Positions 54,098 to 64,000 of a stretch of 64,000 bases of DNA are shown piece after piece (position 1 is the stretch's first letter; every line of letters starts with the position of its first letter). The translations under genes and the position numbers were made by a program. The stretch comes from Piscinibacter sp. HJYY11 (GTDB taxonomy: Bacteria > Pseudomonadota > Gammaproteobacteria > Burkholderiales > Burkholderiaceae_C): assembly GCF_016735515.1 (NCBI RefSeq), contig NZ_JAERQZ010000001.1:1984001-2048000 (forward strand), written 5' to 3'. The notes below the pieces were generated by a model. It saw nothing but the letters and a program-made list of their open reading frames with translations, did not search any database and was not told the DNA's origin.

Positions 54098-57000
54098 ATG
54101 AAACGCATGCTGATCAACGCGACGCAGCAAGAAGAACGTCGCCTGGCCATCGTCGATGGTCAGAAGCTCATGGACTTCGAGACCGAGATCGAAGGCCGCG
54201 AGCAACGCAAGGGCAACATCTACAAGGCAGTCGTGACCCGCGTCGAGCCCTCGCTCGAAGCCTGTTTCGTCGACTACGGCGAAGAGCGCCACGGCTTCCT
54301 GCCCTTCAAGGAAATCTCGAAGAACTACTTCCGCGACGGCACCGACGTGCGCAATGCCCGCATCCAGGACGCCATCAAGGAAGGCGACTCGCTCCTGGTG
54401 CAGGTCGAGAAGGAAGAGCGCGGCAACAAAGGCGCGGCGCTGACCACCTTCATCTCGCTGGCCGGCCGCTACCTGGTGCTGATGCCCAACAACCCGCGTG
54501 GTGGTGGCGTGTCACGCCGCATCGAGGGCGAAGACCGTGAAGAGCTGAAGGAAAACCTCGACCAGCTCGAGTACCCGAAGGGCATGAGCCTGATCGCCCG
54601 CACCGCCGGCATCGGCCGCAGCGCGCCCGAGCTGCAGTGGGACCTGAACTACATGCTCAAGCTCTGGACCGCGATCGACGCTGCGTCCAAAGAGGGCAAG
54701 GGCGCTTTCCTGATCTACCAGGAGTCGTCGCTCGTGATCCGCGCGATCCGCGACTACTTCACCGCCGACATTGGCGAGATCCTGATCGACACCGACGACA
54801 TCTACGAGCAGGCCCACCAGTTCATGACGCACGTCATGCCGGAGGCCGCGCCGAAGGTGAAGCGCTACCGCGACGACGCGCCGCTGTTCAGCCGCTTCCA
54901 GATCGAGCACCAGATCGAGACGGCGTTCTCGCGCACGGTAAACCTGCCCTCGGGCGGCGCCATCGTGATCGACCACACCGAAGCGCTGGTGTCGGTCGAC
55001 GTGAACTCGGCCCGCTCCACGCGCGGCTCCGACATCGAAGAGACCGCGACCCGCACCAACCTCGAAGCGGCCGATGAAATCGCCCGCCAGATGCGCCTGC
55101 GCGACCTGGGCGGCCTGATCGTCGTCGACTTCATCGACATGGAAGAGTCGAAGAACCGCCGCGAGGTCGAGAGCCGCCTGCGCGACGCGCTGCGCCAGGA
55201 TCGCGCGCGTGTGCAGTTCTCGTCGATCAGCAAGTTCGGCCTCCTGGAGCTGAGCCGCCAGCGCCTGCGCCCGGCGCTCAGCGAAGGCAGCCACATCACC
55301 TGCCCGCGCTGCAACGGCACCGGCCACATCCGCGACACCGAATCGTCGGCGCTGCAGATCCTGCGCATGGTCCAGGAAGAAGCGATGAAGGACAACACCG
55401 CTGCCGTGCACGTGCAGGTGCCGGTGGAGGTGACCTCGTTCCTGCTGAACGAGAAGCGCCCCGAGATCACCAAGATCGAACTCAAGCAGCGCGTGACCGT
55501 GCTGCTCGTGCCCAACAAGCACCTCGAGACGCCCAACTACAAGCTCGAGCGCCTGCGCCACGACGACCCGCGCCTGGAGAACCTGCAGGTCAGCTACTCG
55601 ATGATCGAGGAGCCGGACGACGAAGTGGCCATCACCCGCCGCGAGAAGGCCAAGGCCAAGCAGGAGCCGGTGATCAAGGGCATCCTGCCCGACACCGCCG
55701 CGCCCATCGCGCCGCCCAAGCCCGAGCCGGTGGTGGCGGCCCCCGTGCCCGCCCCGGCACCTGTCGCAGCTCCCCCTGTGGCACCCGTCTCCGGCGGTGG
55801 CTTTTTTGCGTGGGTGAAAAAACTCTTCGGCACTGCCGAGGCCACGCCGGCCGCAGCACCAGCCTCGGCACCCGCCTCTGCAGAAGCCAGCACCGAGCAG
55901 CGCCGTGAAGGCCGTGGTGACCGCAACAACCGTGGGGGCCGCGGCGGTCGTGACGGCCGTCGTGGTGAACGCGGAGAGCGCGGAGAGCGTGGTGAACGCA
56001 GCGCCGAACGCGGTGAACAACAACGGGGTGAGCGTGGCGAACGCTCCGAACAACGCGGCGAGCGCAACGAGCGCGGTGACCGTGGCAACCGCGGCCGCCG
56101 CAACGAGCGCGGCGAGCGTCCGGAAGAAGCCCAGGCCGATGGTGGTCGCCAGGAAGAGCGCACCCGTCGCCCCGAAGGTGGTGGTGAGGAAGGCGCCGAG
56201 GCCCGCGGCGACAACCGCCGCGACCAGCGCCGTGGCGGCCAGCCCCGTCCGGCCCCCGTGGAAGCGGCAGCGGGCAGTGAGGAAGCCCAAGCGCGCGCTT
56301 TCGTCGACACCGTGCCCGGTGAAGCAGCCGAAGGCCAGGCTGGCGAGGCCCAGGGGGAACGTCAGGGCCGCCGCCGTCGCCGTGGCGGCCGTGGTCGTGA
56401 CCGCGACGAGGCTCGCAACACCGAAGTGACGGATGCCGTCGCCGGCGACGAGTCGCAGAGCGCGCTGCCGCTGGAGTCGGCGGCCGAGGCCTCCGGCGAA
56501 GCCGTGAGCGCCGATGCCGAAGGCGCGCCGCAAGGTGAAGGCCAGGAGCGTGGCGAACGCGAAGGTGGCCGCCGTCGCCGCGGCCGCGGTGGGCGTGATC
56601 GCCAGCGCCGCGAGGAGTCGGGTGAAGGCGCCGCAGCGGCAGACGGTATCGCTGAGCCGATCAGCGCGGATGCCGATGCGGAACTGCCGCCCTCGGTGTC
56701 CGCGGAAGCCGAGGCGGCGCCGTCGGCCGAGTCGCAGCCGATCACGGCCGCCGCGGCAGCCGAAGCCATCGCGCCGGTCGTCGAAGCACTCGCCAACGAG
56801 CCGGAACCGGTGGTGACGTCGAGCGCCGCCGCGGCCGTGGTTGAGCCCTATGTGCTCAACACCGATCAGCTGCAAGCCGTCGCCGAATCCGCCGGCCTGC
56901 AGTGGGTGAACTCCGACGCCGACAAGATCCGCGCGGTGCAGGAAGCCATGGCCCGCGAGCCGAAACCGGTGCACGTGCCACGCGAGATCAAGCCGGTGGA

Positions 57001-57103
57001 GCTGATCGACGAAGGCCCGCTGGTGCTGGTGGAGACGCGCAAGGACCTCTCGCAGATCCGCCTGCCGTTCGAGACGCAGACCCCGTCTCAGCCGTCGGCC
57101 TGA
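54098..57103 (+). CDS. rne: Ribonuclease E
   Basis: Protein of 1001 aa. The S1 domain region ([20 protein letters not shown]) is at about 40-120. The 5' sensor and RNase H-like parts follow, then the DNase I-like catalytic domain with Asp301 ([13 protein letters not shown]) and Asp344 (LIVVDFIDM), matching E. coli Asp303 and Asp346. The zinc-link CPRCNGTG has Cys402/405 (E. coli 404/407). Residues beyond about 540 are a Pro/Ala linker, then arginine-glycine-glutamate repeats, and a C-terminal tail with conserved [20 protein letters not shown]. The tail would scaffold the degradosome. The ATG has a strong AAGGAG. Confidence 0.97.
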   Translation: MKRMLINATQQEERRLAIVDGQKLMDFETEIEGREQRKGNIYKAVVTRVEPSLEACFVDYGEERHGFLPFKEISKNYFRDGTDVRNARIQDAIKEGDSLLVQVEKEERGNKGAALTTFISLAGRYLVLMPNNPRGGGVSRRIEGEDREELKENLDQLEYPKGMSLIARTAGIGRSAPELQWDLNYMLKLWTAIDAASKEGKGAFLIYQESSLVIRAIRDYFTADIGEILIDTDDIYEQAHQFMTHVMPEAAPKVKRYRDDAPLFSRFQIEHQIETAFSRTVNLPSGGAIVIDHTEALVSVDVNSARSTRGSDIEETATRTNLEAADEIARQMRLRDLGGLIVVDFIDMEESKNRREVESRLRDALRQDRARVQFSSISKFGLLELSRQRLRPALSEGSHITCPRCNGTGHIRDTESSALQILRMVQEEAMKDNTAAVHVQVPVEVTSFLLNEKRPEITKIELKQRVTVLLVPNKHLETPNYKLERLRHDDPRLENLQVSYSMIEEPDDEVAITRREKAKAKQEPVIKGILPDTAAPIAPPKPEPVVAAPVPAPAPVAAPPVAPVSGGGFFAWVKKLFGTAEATPAAAPASAPASAEASTEQRREGRGDRNNRGGRGGRDGRRGERGERGERGERSAERGEQQRGERGERSEQRGERNERGDRGNRGRRNERGERPEEAQADGGRQEERTRRPEGGGEEGAEARGDNRRDQRRGGQPRPAPVEAAAGSEEAQARAFVDTVPGEAAEGQAGEAQGERQGRRRRRGGRGRDRDEARNTEVTDAVAGDESQSALPLESAAEASGEAVSADAEGAPQGEGQERGEREGGRRRRGRGGRDRQRREESGEGAAAADGIAEPISADADAELPPSVSAEAEAAPSAESQPITAAAAAEAIAPVVEALANEPEPVVTSSAAAAVVEPYVLNTDQLQAVAESAGLQWVNSDADKIRAVQEAMAREPKPVHVPREIKPVELIDEGPLVLVETRKDLSQIRLPFETQTPSQPSA

Positions 57104-57120
57104 TCGGCCTGACTGCAAAG

Positions 57121-57148
57121 AAAAGGGCGCACCGCGGTGCGCCCTTTT
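57121..57148. terminator. Bidirectional intrinsic terminator between rne and nagZ
   Basis: A 28-nt perfect palindrome with a GGGCGCAC/GTGCGCCC stem. It is preceded by an A-run and followed by a T-run, so it reads as a terminator in both directions. It serves rne (plus) and the nagZ end of the pdxJ operon (minus). Confidence 0.9.
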
Positions 57149-57169
57149 TCTTGGGTCAGCGGCACAGAC

Positions 57170-58216
57170 TCAGGGCAGGCGCTCCAGCGCGCGCTGGTAC
57201 ACGGGGTCGTGCATCAGCTCGTCCCAGGTCAGCGGGGCCGATTGCGGCAGGAGCCTCCGGCGACGCATCTCGCTGTCGCCGTCAGGTGTCCACTGGCCCT
57301 GCTCGGCGGCGGCCAGCAGGCCATCGAGCAACTCGTCGACGGCCCGGCCGCCGTTGAGGGACTGGTTGCACAGCAGGACCATGTCGCAGCCCGCCTGCAG
57401 CGCGGCCACCGCGCCGTCGACAGCAGAGCCGGCCACCTTGGCGCCTTCCATGCTGAGGTCGTCGCTGAAGATGGCGCCGGTGAAACCGAGCTGCTGGCGC
57501 AGGATTTCTTTCAACCAGCGTGGTGAGAAGCCCGCGGGTTGGTCATCGACCTTGGGGTAGATCACGTGCGCCGGCATCACGCTGGTGAGGCTGGTGCTGA
57601 GCCATTCGTACGGCTTGGCGTCGTCGGCGAGGATGGCCTTGAGCGAACGCTTGTCGACCGGCACCTCGGTGTGGCTATCGCCCTTGACGAAGCCGTGCCC
57701 GGGAAAGTGCTTGCCGCAGTTGGCCATGCCCGATTGCAGCAGGCCGTGCATCAGGCTCTTGGCCAGCATCGTCGCCACGCGTGCATCGCGGTGGAAGGCT
57801 CGGTCGCCGATGACGCTGGAGCCGCCATGGTCGAGGTCGAGCACCGGGGTGAAGCTGAGGTCGATGCCGCAGCTGCGCAGCTCGGCGCCGAGCACGTAGC
57901 CGGCGGCGGTGGCGGCATCGGTGGCGGTGAGCGCGTCGCTCATCCACAGCTCGCCGAGCGCGCGCATCGGCGGCAGGTGGGTGAAGCCATCGGTGCGGAA
58001 GCGCTGCACGCGCCCGCCTTCGTGGTCGACGCTGATCAGCACGTCGGGCCGGATGGACTTGATCTCGGCGGCGAGCTCGGTGATCTGCTGGCGGTTCTGC
58101 CAGTTCCGGGCGAAGAAGATCAGGCCGCCGGTCAGCGGGTGCTTGAGGCGGCGGCGGTCGTCGCCGTTGAGGGTCGTGCCGGCGACGTCGAGCACGACGG
58201 GAGCGTGTGTGTTCAT
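57170..58216 (-). CDS. nagZ: Beta-N-acetylglucosaminidase NagZ
   Basis: Protein of 348 aa from MNTHAPVVLDVAGTTLNGDD. The family-3 glycosidase signature is present: ISVDHEGGRVQRF, GKHFPGHGFVKGDSHTEVP (His/Asp catalytic loop) and the nucleophile Asp in FSDDLSMEGAKVAGS. It removes GlcNAc from anhydro-muropeptides during peptidoglycan recycling in the cytosol. The ATG overlaps the pdxJ stop as ATGA. Confidence 0.95.
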   Translation of the reverse strand: MNTHAPVVLDVAGTTLNGDDRRRLKHPLTGGLIFFARNWQNRQQITELAAEIKSIRPDVLISVDHEGGRVQRFRTDGFTHLPPMRALGELWMSDALTATDAATAAGYVLGAELRSCGIDLSFTPVLDLDHGGSSVIGDRAFHRDARVATMLAKSLMHGLLQSGMANCGKHFPGHGFVKGDSHTEVPVDKRSLKAILADDAKPYEWLSTSLTSVMPAHVIYPKVDDQPAGFSPRWLKEILRQQLGFTGAIFSDDLSMEGAKVAGSAVDGAVAALQAGCDMVLLCNQSLNGGRAVDELLDGLLAAAEQGQWTPDGDSEMRRRRLLPQSAPLTWDELMHDPVYQRALERLP

Positions 58217-59013
58217 GGGGCAGCAGCAGCGTGGAGGCAGCGCAGGTAGGCGCGCACGGTTTCGGTCATGCCGAGTTCGAGGGTGTCGGCGATCAGCGCG
58301 TGGCCGATCGACACCTCTTGCACGCCGGGCACGGCGCGCAGGAAGTCGGTGAGGTTGGCACAGTTGAGGTCGTGGCCCGCGTTGAGGCCGAGGCCGGCAC
58401 GGAGAGCGGCTTCGGCGGTGGCAGTGAAGCGCGCGAGCACCGCCGCCTGCTCGGGGGTGCCATGGGCGCGTGCGTAGGACTCGGTGTAGAGCTCGACACG
58501 GTCGGCGCCCACGTCCCGCGCGGCGGCCATCATCTCGGGCAATGGGTCCATGAAGAGGCTGACGCGGATGCCGAGCGACTTGGCTTCGGCGATGAGCGGC
58601 TTCAGCGTCGCGGCGTCTTCGGGGAAACGCCAGCCGTGGTCGGAGGTGGGCTGGCTCTCGCTGTCGGGCACGAAGGTGCATTGCTGCGGCGCTCGCTGCT
58701 GCGCGGCGAGTTGCCGCAGCAGGTCCATCAGGTTGTGCAGCGGGTTGCCTTCGATGTTGAACTCGGCCTGCGGCCACTTCGTCATCAGCTCGGCGAGGTC
58801 GAACACGTCGTGCGTGCGGATGTGGCGCTGGTCGGGCCGCGGGTGGATGGTGATGCCGTGGGCGCCGGCTTCAAGCGCAGTGCTCGACAGCCCCGTCACG
58901 CTCGGGAACGGGAGCGGGCGGCGGTTGCGGATCTGCGCCACCAGGTTCACGTTGACCGACAAGGCGGTGAGGCCGCGATGCGCGTCGAGACCGCTGGTGA
59001 GCAGAGGGTTCAT
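58213..59013 (-). CDS. pdxJ: Pyridoxine 5'-phosphate synthase PdxJ
   Basis: Protein of 266 aa with the TIM-barrel motifs LSVNVNLVAQIRN (N-terminal), EAGAHGITIHPRPDQRHIRT and EFNIEGNPLHNLMDL, plus GLGLNAGHDLNCANL and EVSIGHALIADTLELGM. It makes PNP from 1-deoxyxylulose 5-phosphate and 3-amino-2-oxopropyl phosphate. It lies 3 nt after recO, the conserved order recO-pdxJ. Confidence 0.95.
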   Translation of the reverse strand: MNPLLTSGLDAHRGLTALSVNVNLVAQIRNRRPLPFPSVTGLSSTALEAGAHGITIHPRPDQRHIRTHDVFDLAELMTKWPQAEFNIEGNPLHNLMDLLRQLAAQQRAPQQCTFVPDSESQPTSDHGWRFPEDAATLKPLIAEAKSLGIRVSLFMDPLPEMMAAARDVGADRVELYTESYARAHGTPEQAAVLARFTATAEAALRAGLGLNAGHDLNCANLTDFLRAVPGVQEVSIGHALIADTLELGMTETVRAYLRCLHAAAAP

Positions 59014-59016
59014 GGG

Positions 59017-59811
59017 CTATCGATCAAGGGCTTGAACGTCGAGCATCACCTGGCGGGTGCGCAAGACGGGCGAGCCAAGATGATAGTGAAGCAGACCTCG
59101 CAAGATTGCTTTGAGCTCTGGCAGCACAGGGGCACAGGCCTGCTGCAAGGCGGCCAGGCTGCCGTGCTCGAGCGCAGCCTGCAGGCCGATCAGTTGCTGG
59201 GCGGAGAGCGAGGCCTCGCCCGTGCGCGGCAGTGTCACACCGGCTTCTGAGCGCACGGCATAGCGCGCATCGAGGCGGATGTCTTCCTGCGTGAGCGTCA
59301 CCACCGCCAAGTCGGGCAGAAGGCCGATGGCTTTCAGCAGCAGGACCTCGAAGGCACGCAAGGCGGCCTGCGTGTCGTTCTCGTCGGCGGTGGCCAGCGC
59401 CGTCAAGGTCTGGGCATAGAGGTCGAACAGCGTCGGAACCGGGTCGCCCCGTGCCAGGAGCTTCATCAGCAGTTCGTTGAGGTAGAAGCCGCTGAAGAGC
59501 GCTGCCCCCGTGAGCATGGCTTGTCCACCGGCCCATTCGGCGGCACGCAGGGTCTGCACCTCGCCAGCGCTCTCGCCTGCATCCACCTTGGGCGGCTTGC
59601 CCAGCGTCACCTGCAGGCGCTGGAACGGCAGCAACACGGCGCGCATCTGCGAGTACGGCCGCTTGGCGCCCTTGGCCACGACGGCCTGCCGCCCTTGCTC
59701 GCGGGTGAAGAGGTCGAGGATCAGACTGGTTTCGCTCCAGTCGTAGTGGTGCAGGACGAAGGCGACCTGCTGCGCCGCAAGACGTGGGGGGCGCGTGGTG
59801 CGCGTGGCCAT
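59017..59811 (-). CDS. recO: DNA repair protein RecO
   Basis: Protein of 264 aa from MATRTTRPPRLAAQQVAFVL. N-terminal OB fold SETSLILDLFTREQGRQAVV followed by AKGAKRPYSQMRAVLLPFQR and the helical C-terminal domain (LYAQTLTALATADENDTQAA). It has no clear zinc-binding cysteines, as is usual in this group. It loads RecA through the RecFOR pathway. It starts 5 nt after the era stop. Confidence 0.92.
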   Translation of the reverse strand: MATRTTRPPRLAAQQVAFVLHHYDWSETSLILDLFTREQGRQAVVAKGAKRPYSQMRAVLLPFQRLQVTLGKPPKVDAGESAGEVQTLRAAEWAGGQAMLTGAALFSGFYLNELLMKLLARGDPVPTLFDLYAQTLTALATADENDTQAALRAFEVLLLKAIGLLPDLAVVTLTQEDIRLDARYAVRSEAGVTLPRTGEASLSAQQLIGLQAALEHGSLAALQQACAPVLPELKAILRGLLHYHLGSPVLRTRQVMLDVQALDR

Positions 59812-59816
59812 CCCGG

Positions 59817-60719
<903 letters not shown>

Positions 60720-60723
60720 GGTG

Positions 60724-61446
60724 TCAGGAGCGGAGTGCGCTGCCGGGCTTGTCATCGCTGGCCTTCAGCGACACCAGCATACGGCGGGCAGCTTCCTGCT
60801 CGGCCATGCGGCGCGAGCGGCCTTCACCGGTTTCGGTGAGGCTCAGGGCCGGCACGGCGCACTCGACTTCGAAGGTCTGCGCATGCGCCTGGCCGCGGGT
60901 GTTCAGGATGCGATAGGTCGGCACCGGCAGGCGGCGGGCCTGCAGCCATTCCTGCAACTCGGTCTTGGCGTCCTTGGTCCAGCTGTCGATGTCGGTGTTG
61001 AGGATGACATCGCCGAAGAGACGCCGGACGAGCGCCCGGGCGGGCTCGAAGGCGCCGTCGAGGAAGGTGGCGCCGATGATGGCCTCCAGCGCATCGGCCA
61101 AGATGGAAGGACGCTGAGCGCCGCCACCGCGCGCTTCGCCTTCGCTCAGGCGCAGCACTTCCGGCAGTCCCAGGGAGAGGGCCACGCGATGGAGGGTGTC
61201 TTCGCGGACCAGGTGAGCCCGCACGCGGGTCAGGTCGCCTTCGTCCGAGACACCGAAACGCTCGAACAACAGTGCACTGACGGCCAGGCTCAGCACGGCA
61301 TCGCCGAGAAACTCGAGCCGCTCGTTGTGATCGGCGCCGAAGCTGCGATGGGTCACCGCCCGGCTCAGCAGTTCGGGCTGGGCGAACCGGTGGCCGAGGC
61401 GTTGCTGCAGGGCGTTGAGGCGGGCGTCCACGGTACTTCGGACCAA
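60724..61446 (-). CDS. rnc: Ribonuclease III
   Basis: Protein of 240 aa. The catalytic signature is [20 protein letters not shown] with Glu/Asp metal ligands, and the dsRNA-binding domain near the C-terminus contains [13 protein letters not shown]. The first possible start is TTG 61446; GTG 61431 is an alternative. It matures rRNA and cleaves double-stranded RNA. It is placed between DUF4845 and era, the standard betaproteobacterial order. Confidence 0.94.
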   Translation of the reverse strand: MVRSTVDARLNALQQRLGHRFAQPELLSRAVTHRSFGADHNERLEFLGDAVLSLAVSALLFERFGVSDEGDLTRVRAHLVREDTLHRVALSLGLPEVLRLSEGEARGGGAQRPSILADALEAIIGATFLDGAFEPARALVRRLFGDVILNTDIDSWTKDAKTELQEWLQARRLPVPTYRILNTRGQAHAQTFEVECAVPALSLTETGEGRSRRMAEQEAARRMLVSLKASDDKPGSALRS

Positions 61447-61458
61447 GCGGCCAAGGGC

Positions 61459-61827
61459 CTACTTCGACCGTCCTTCGTATTTGATGAGCAGGTAGACCGG
61501 GCTCATGATCTCGATCTCCTTGCCGTAGGCGAAGGCGATCACCACCTTCTCGTTGACCTTGGTGATTTCAAGGTCCTTGCTGGTGATGGATTGGATCGAG
61601 TACTCGATCTGCACCTGCTTGTCGAAAGCCGCGCGGATCTCGGGCACTGTTGTTGCGCCACTGGCAGCAATTTGCTCCACCGCGCGCTTGATGGTGAAGT
61701 ATTCGTTGACGGTCGGCAACACGCGCAGCCCCAGCAGCGCCACAAAGCCGATCACGATGGCCCAGAAAAGCAAACCGAACAACGTGATGCCGCGTTCAGA
61801 ACGCAGCGTGCGATGTTCAACGGTCAT
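61459..61827 (-). CDS. DUF4845 membrane protein
   Basis: Protein of 122 aa with an N-terminal GITLFGLLFWAIVIGFVALL helix resembling a type IV pilin-like start, then a polar domain (VLPTVNEYFTIKRAVEQIAA and VNEKVVIAFAYGKEIEIMSP). DUF4845 is regularly encoded between lepB and rnc in betaproteobacteria; function not known. It follows lepB by 27 nt. Confidence 0.9.
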   Translation of the reverse strand: MTVEHRTLRSERGITLFGLLFWAIVIGFVALLGLRVLPTVNEYFTIKRAVEQIAASGATTVPEIRAAFDKQVQIEYSIQSITSKDLEITKVNEKVVIAFAYGKEIEIMSPVYLLIKYEGRSK

Positions 61828-61854
61828 GGCTTCTTGCTCCTCGTGTTGGCGTGG

Positions 61855-62820
61855 TCAATGGAACGAGCCGATGCGGCGGAGGTTACCGAAATTCATCCAC
61901 ACAAAAAAGGCCTTGCCGACGATGTTCTCATCGGGCACGAAGCCCCAGAAGCGCGAGTCTTCGGAGTTGTCGCGGTTGTCGCCCATCATGAAATAGTGGC
62001 CCGCAGGCACCTTGCACGTGACGCCTTCTGCACTGTAGCTGCAGTTTTCCTTGTAGGGGAACGGGTCGGTCGGCCGGATGTAAGAAGGGCGTTGCACATC
62101 GACCAGGATGCGATGCTCCACCGGCCCCAGCTTCTCGTTGTACTGCTTGAAATAGCGGGTGCTCTCGTCATCGTAGAACTCTGGCAAGGCCTGCGTCTCG
62201 ACCAGTTGGTCGTTGAGGTACAGCCGCTGGTTCTTGTAGGACACCACGTCCCCCGGCACACCGACCACGCGCTTGATGTAGTCGATGCTCGGGTTGGCGG
62301 GATAACGGAACACCATCACGTCGCCGCGCTGTGGGGTGTTCAAGTCGATGATCTTCTTGTTGATGACGGGCAGCCGCACGCCGTAGTGGTACTTGTTGAC
62401 CAGGATGAGGTCACCGACCAGCAAGGTCGGAACCATCGAGCCCGACGGAATCTTGAACGGCTCGAAAAGGAACGAGCGCAGGAGGAACACGATCAGGATC
62501 ACCGGGAAGAGCCCCGCGGTCCAATCGAGCCACCAGGGTTGCATCAACAGCGCTTCGCGCGCCGGTGCGATGTCTCCATCGACCTTGGCAATGCCTTTGC
62601 TTGCCAGCTCTTCACGACGCGCGGCGTCTTGCTGCTCGAGGCTCTGCGCTGCCTTGGCGCGCGCCGGCGCGAAATGGAAGCGCTCGGCCAGCCAGTACGC
62701 CAGCGTCACCAGGGTGAGGATGAAGAGCAGCAGCGAGAAATTGCCCGTCCACTTGCCCAGATACCAGCCTCCCAGATACACCGCGAGGCACGCATACAGC
62801 AAACCGGTCAGAGAACCCAT
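61855..62820 (-). CDS. lepB: Signal peptidase I
   Basis: Protein of 321 aa from [20 protein letters not shown]; the longer frame upstream is shadow of lepA. Two to three membrane helices are followed by the periplasmic catalytic domain. The catalytic Ser128 is in IPSGSMVPTL and Lys183 in DYIKRVVGVPGD, 55 residues apart as in E. coli Ser90/Lys145. FMMGDNRDNSEDSRFWGFV is the conserved box E. It processes Sec and Tat signal peptides. Start shares one base with the lepA stop (TGATG). Confidence 0.97.
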   Translation of the reverse strand: MGSLTGLLYACLAVYLGGWYLGKWTGNFSLLLFILTLVTLAYWLAERFHFAPARAKAAQSLEQQDAARREELASKGIAKVDGDIAPAREALLMQPWWLDWTAGLFPVILIVFLLRSFLFEPFKIPSGSMVPTLLVGDLILVNKYHYGVRLPVINKKIIDLNTPQRGDVMVFRYPANPSIDYIKRVVGVPGDVVSYKNQRLYLNDQLVETQALPEFYDDESTRYFKQYNEKLGPVEHRILVDVQRPSYIRPTDPFPYKENCSYSAEGVTCKVPAGHYFMMGDNRDNSEDSRFWGFVPDENIVGKAFFVWMNFGNLRRIGSFH

Positions 62821-64000
62821 CAATCGTCCACTTGGAGGATGGCGAGGAACGCTTCCTGCGGCACTTCGACAGAGCCGATCTGCTTCATGCGTTTCTTGCC
62901 GGCTTTTTGTTTTTCGAGCAGCTTGCGCTTGCGGGTGATGTCGCCGCCATAACACTTGGCAATGACGTTCTTGCGCAGGGCCTTGATTGTCTCACGCGCA
63001 ATGATGTTGGCCCCGATGGCGGCCTGCACCGCGACGTCGTATTGCTGGCGCGAAATCAACTCGCGCATCTTGGCCACGACCGCTCGGCTGCGGAACTGGC
63101 TCTGGGCGCGGTGCACGATGATCGACAGCGCATCGACCTTGTCGCCGTTCAGCAGGATGTCGACCTTCACGACGTCGGAGCCGCGGTATTCCTTGAACTC
63201 GTAGTCCATCGAGGCGTAACCGCGCGACACGCTCTTGAGCTTGTCGAAGAAGTCGAGCACGATCTCGGCGAGCGGCATCTCATAGGTGAGCATCACCTGG
63301 CGGCCGTGGTAGGCCATGTTGATCTGCGTGCCACGCTTGAGGTTGGCAAGCGTCATCACCGGGCCGACATAGTCCTGCGGCATGTACAGGTGCACGGTGA
63401 CGATGGGCTCGCGGATCTCCCGGATGCGGCCAAGGTCGGGCATCTTGGACGGGTTCTCGACCTTGAGCACCTCGCCATTGTTGAGCTCGACCTCATAGAC
63501 GACCGAAGGCGCGGTGGTGATCAGGTCCTGGTCGAACTCGCGCTCCAGTCGCTCCTGCACGATCTCCATGTGCAGGAGACCTAGGAATCCACACCGGAAA
63601 CCGAAGCCCAGCGCCTGCGACACCTCGGGTTCGTAGCGCAGGGAGGAGTCGTTGAGCTTCAACTTTTCCAGTGCGTCGCGCAGCTGGTCGTATTCGCTCG
63701 CTTCGGTCGGGTACAGGCCAGCGAAGACCTGTGGCTGGATTTCCTTGAAGCCCGGCAGCGCCTCATCGGCCGGACCGAGGTTGTTCGGCAGCTTCTTTTC
63801 CAGCGTGAGCGTGTCGCCCACCTTGGCATGCTGCAGCTCCTTGATGCCGGCGATCACGAAGCCCACTTCGCCGGCTTTGAGGATGTCCCTCGAAACAGAC
63901 TTCGGGGTGAACACGCCCAGCTGCTCGGCCGCATAGGCGGCGTTGGTCGCCATCATCTTGAAGCGTTCACCCTTCTTGAGCTCGCCATCGACCACGCGAA
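62820..64000 (-). CDS. lepA: Elongation factor 4 LepA (N-terminal part missing)
   Basis: About 393 C-terminal codons are present; the GTPase domain (about 200 residues) lies past the right edge, so the Met seen at 63995 is internal. Visible are the domain II region ([13 protein letters not shown]), [20 protein letters not shown], the LepA-specific C-terminal domain, and the final [25 protein letters not shown]. LepA acts on stalled ribosomes. First gene of the lepA-lepB block visible here. Confidence 0.97.
   Translation of the reverse strand, partial: RVVDGELKKGERFKMMATNAAYAAEQLGVFTPKSVSRDILKAGEVGFVIAGIKELQHAKVGDTLTLEKKLPNNLGPADEALPGFKEIQPQVFAGLYPTEASEYDQLRDALEKLKLNDSSLRYEPEVSQALGFGFRCGFLGLLHMEIVQERLEREFDQDLITTAPSVVYEVELNNGEVLKVENPSKMPDLGRIREIREPIVTVHLYMPQDYVGPVMTLANLKRGTQINMAYHGRQVMLTYEMPLAEIVLDFFDKLKSVSRGYASMDYEFKEYRGSDVVKVDILLNGDKVDALSIIVHRAQSQFRSRAVVAKMRELISRQQYDVAVQAAIGANIIARETIKALRKNVIAKCYGGDITRKRKLLEKQKAGKKRMKQIGSVEVPQEAFLAILQVDD

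Overview
The window is high-GC chromosomal DNA from a betaproteobacterium. The best fit is order Burkholderiales, in the Rubrivivax / Leptothrix / Piscinibacter / Rhizobacter neighbourhood. This rests on the Bug-type tripartite-tricarboxylate binding proteins, the urt-ure organisation, LysR divergent from lysA, and the lepA-lepB-DUF4845-rnc-era-recO-pdxJ block. The placement is inference, since no database was searched. No rRNA, tRNA, insertion sequence, prophage, integron or CRISPR array was seen.

Layout. 1-5.4 kb: the urea ABC transporter urtABCDE on the minus strand, with urtE cut by the left edge. 5.5-11.6 kb: a cell-envelope island with a UGT-like glycosyltransferase, a short autotransporter-like barrel protein, an OmpA-domain protein, a caspase-fold protein and a CcmI-C-domain membrane protein. 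11.7-16.3 kb: an IclR regulator and its probable target operon (aldehyde dehydrogenase, beta-hydroxyacid dehydrogenase, metallo-beta-lactamase-fold hydrolase), then MAPEG. 16.3-18.6 kb: a methyltransferase, an exported protein with an internal duplication, and a membrane protein. 18.6-23.3 kb: Bug-tcuA-tcuB (tricarballylate oxidation) and a serine hydrolase. 23.4-26.4 kb: a second caspase-fold protein (lipoprotein), an outer-membrane barrel and an exported protein of unknown function. 26.5-30.5 kb: a small catabolic operon (PEP-mutase-like, flavin reductase, GST) with a divergent LysR gene, and another LysR gene.

30.6-46.5 kb is the urea/nitrogen heart of the window. A 1161-residue protein joins an NCS1-type permease to a histidine kinase and receiver. 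It is followed by a LuxR-type response regulator, and both are divergent from ureA-(54-aa ORF)-ureB-ureC. The urease genes then stop: a duplicated-domain lipoprotein, a second Bug protein, a LysE exporter and an iron fbpABC-like transporter lie between ureC and ureEFG. ureD is not in the window and may lie past the left edge beside urtE. With the transporter at 0-5 kb, urea uptake, hydrolysis and possibly sensing are spread across one 46-kb region.

46.5-53.5 kb: GST, lysR/lysA, a beta-propeller lipoprotein, and a housekeeping run sppA-Rieske-HAD phosphatase-rluC. 53.5-57.1 kb: rne (RNase E) behind a 617-nt untranslated leader. 57.1-64 kb: the minus-strand lepA-lepB-DUF4845-rnc-era-recO-pdxJ-nagZ block, with lepA cut by the right edge. 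Most genes are tightly packed, with repeated ATGA or TGATG stop/start overlaps that imply translational coupling.
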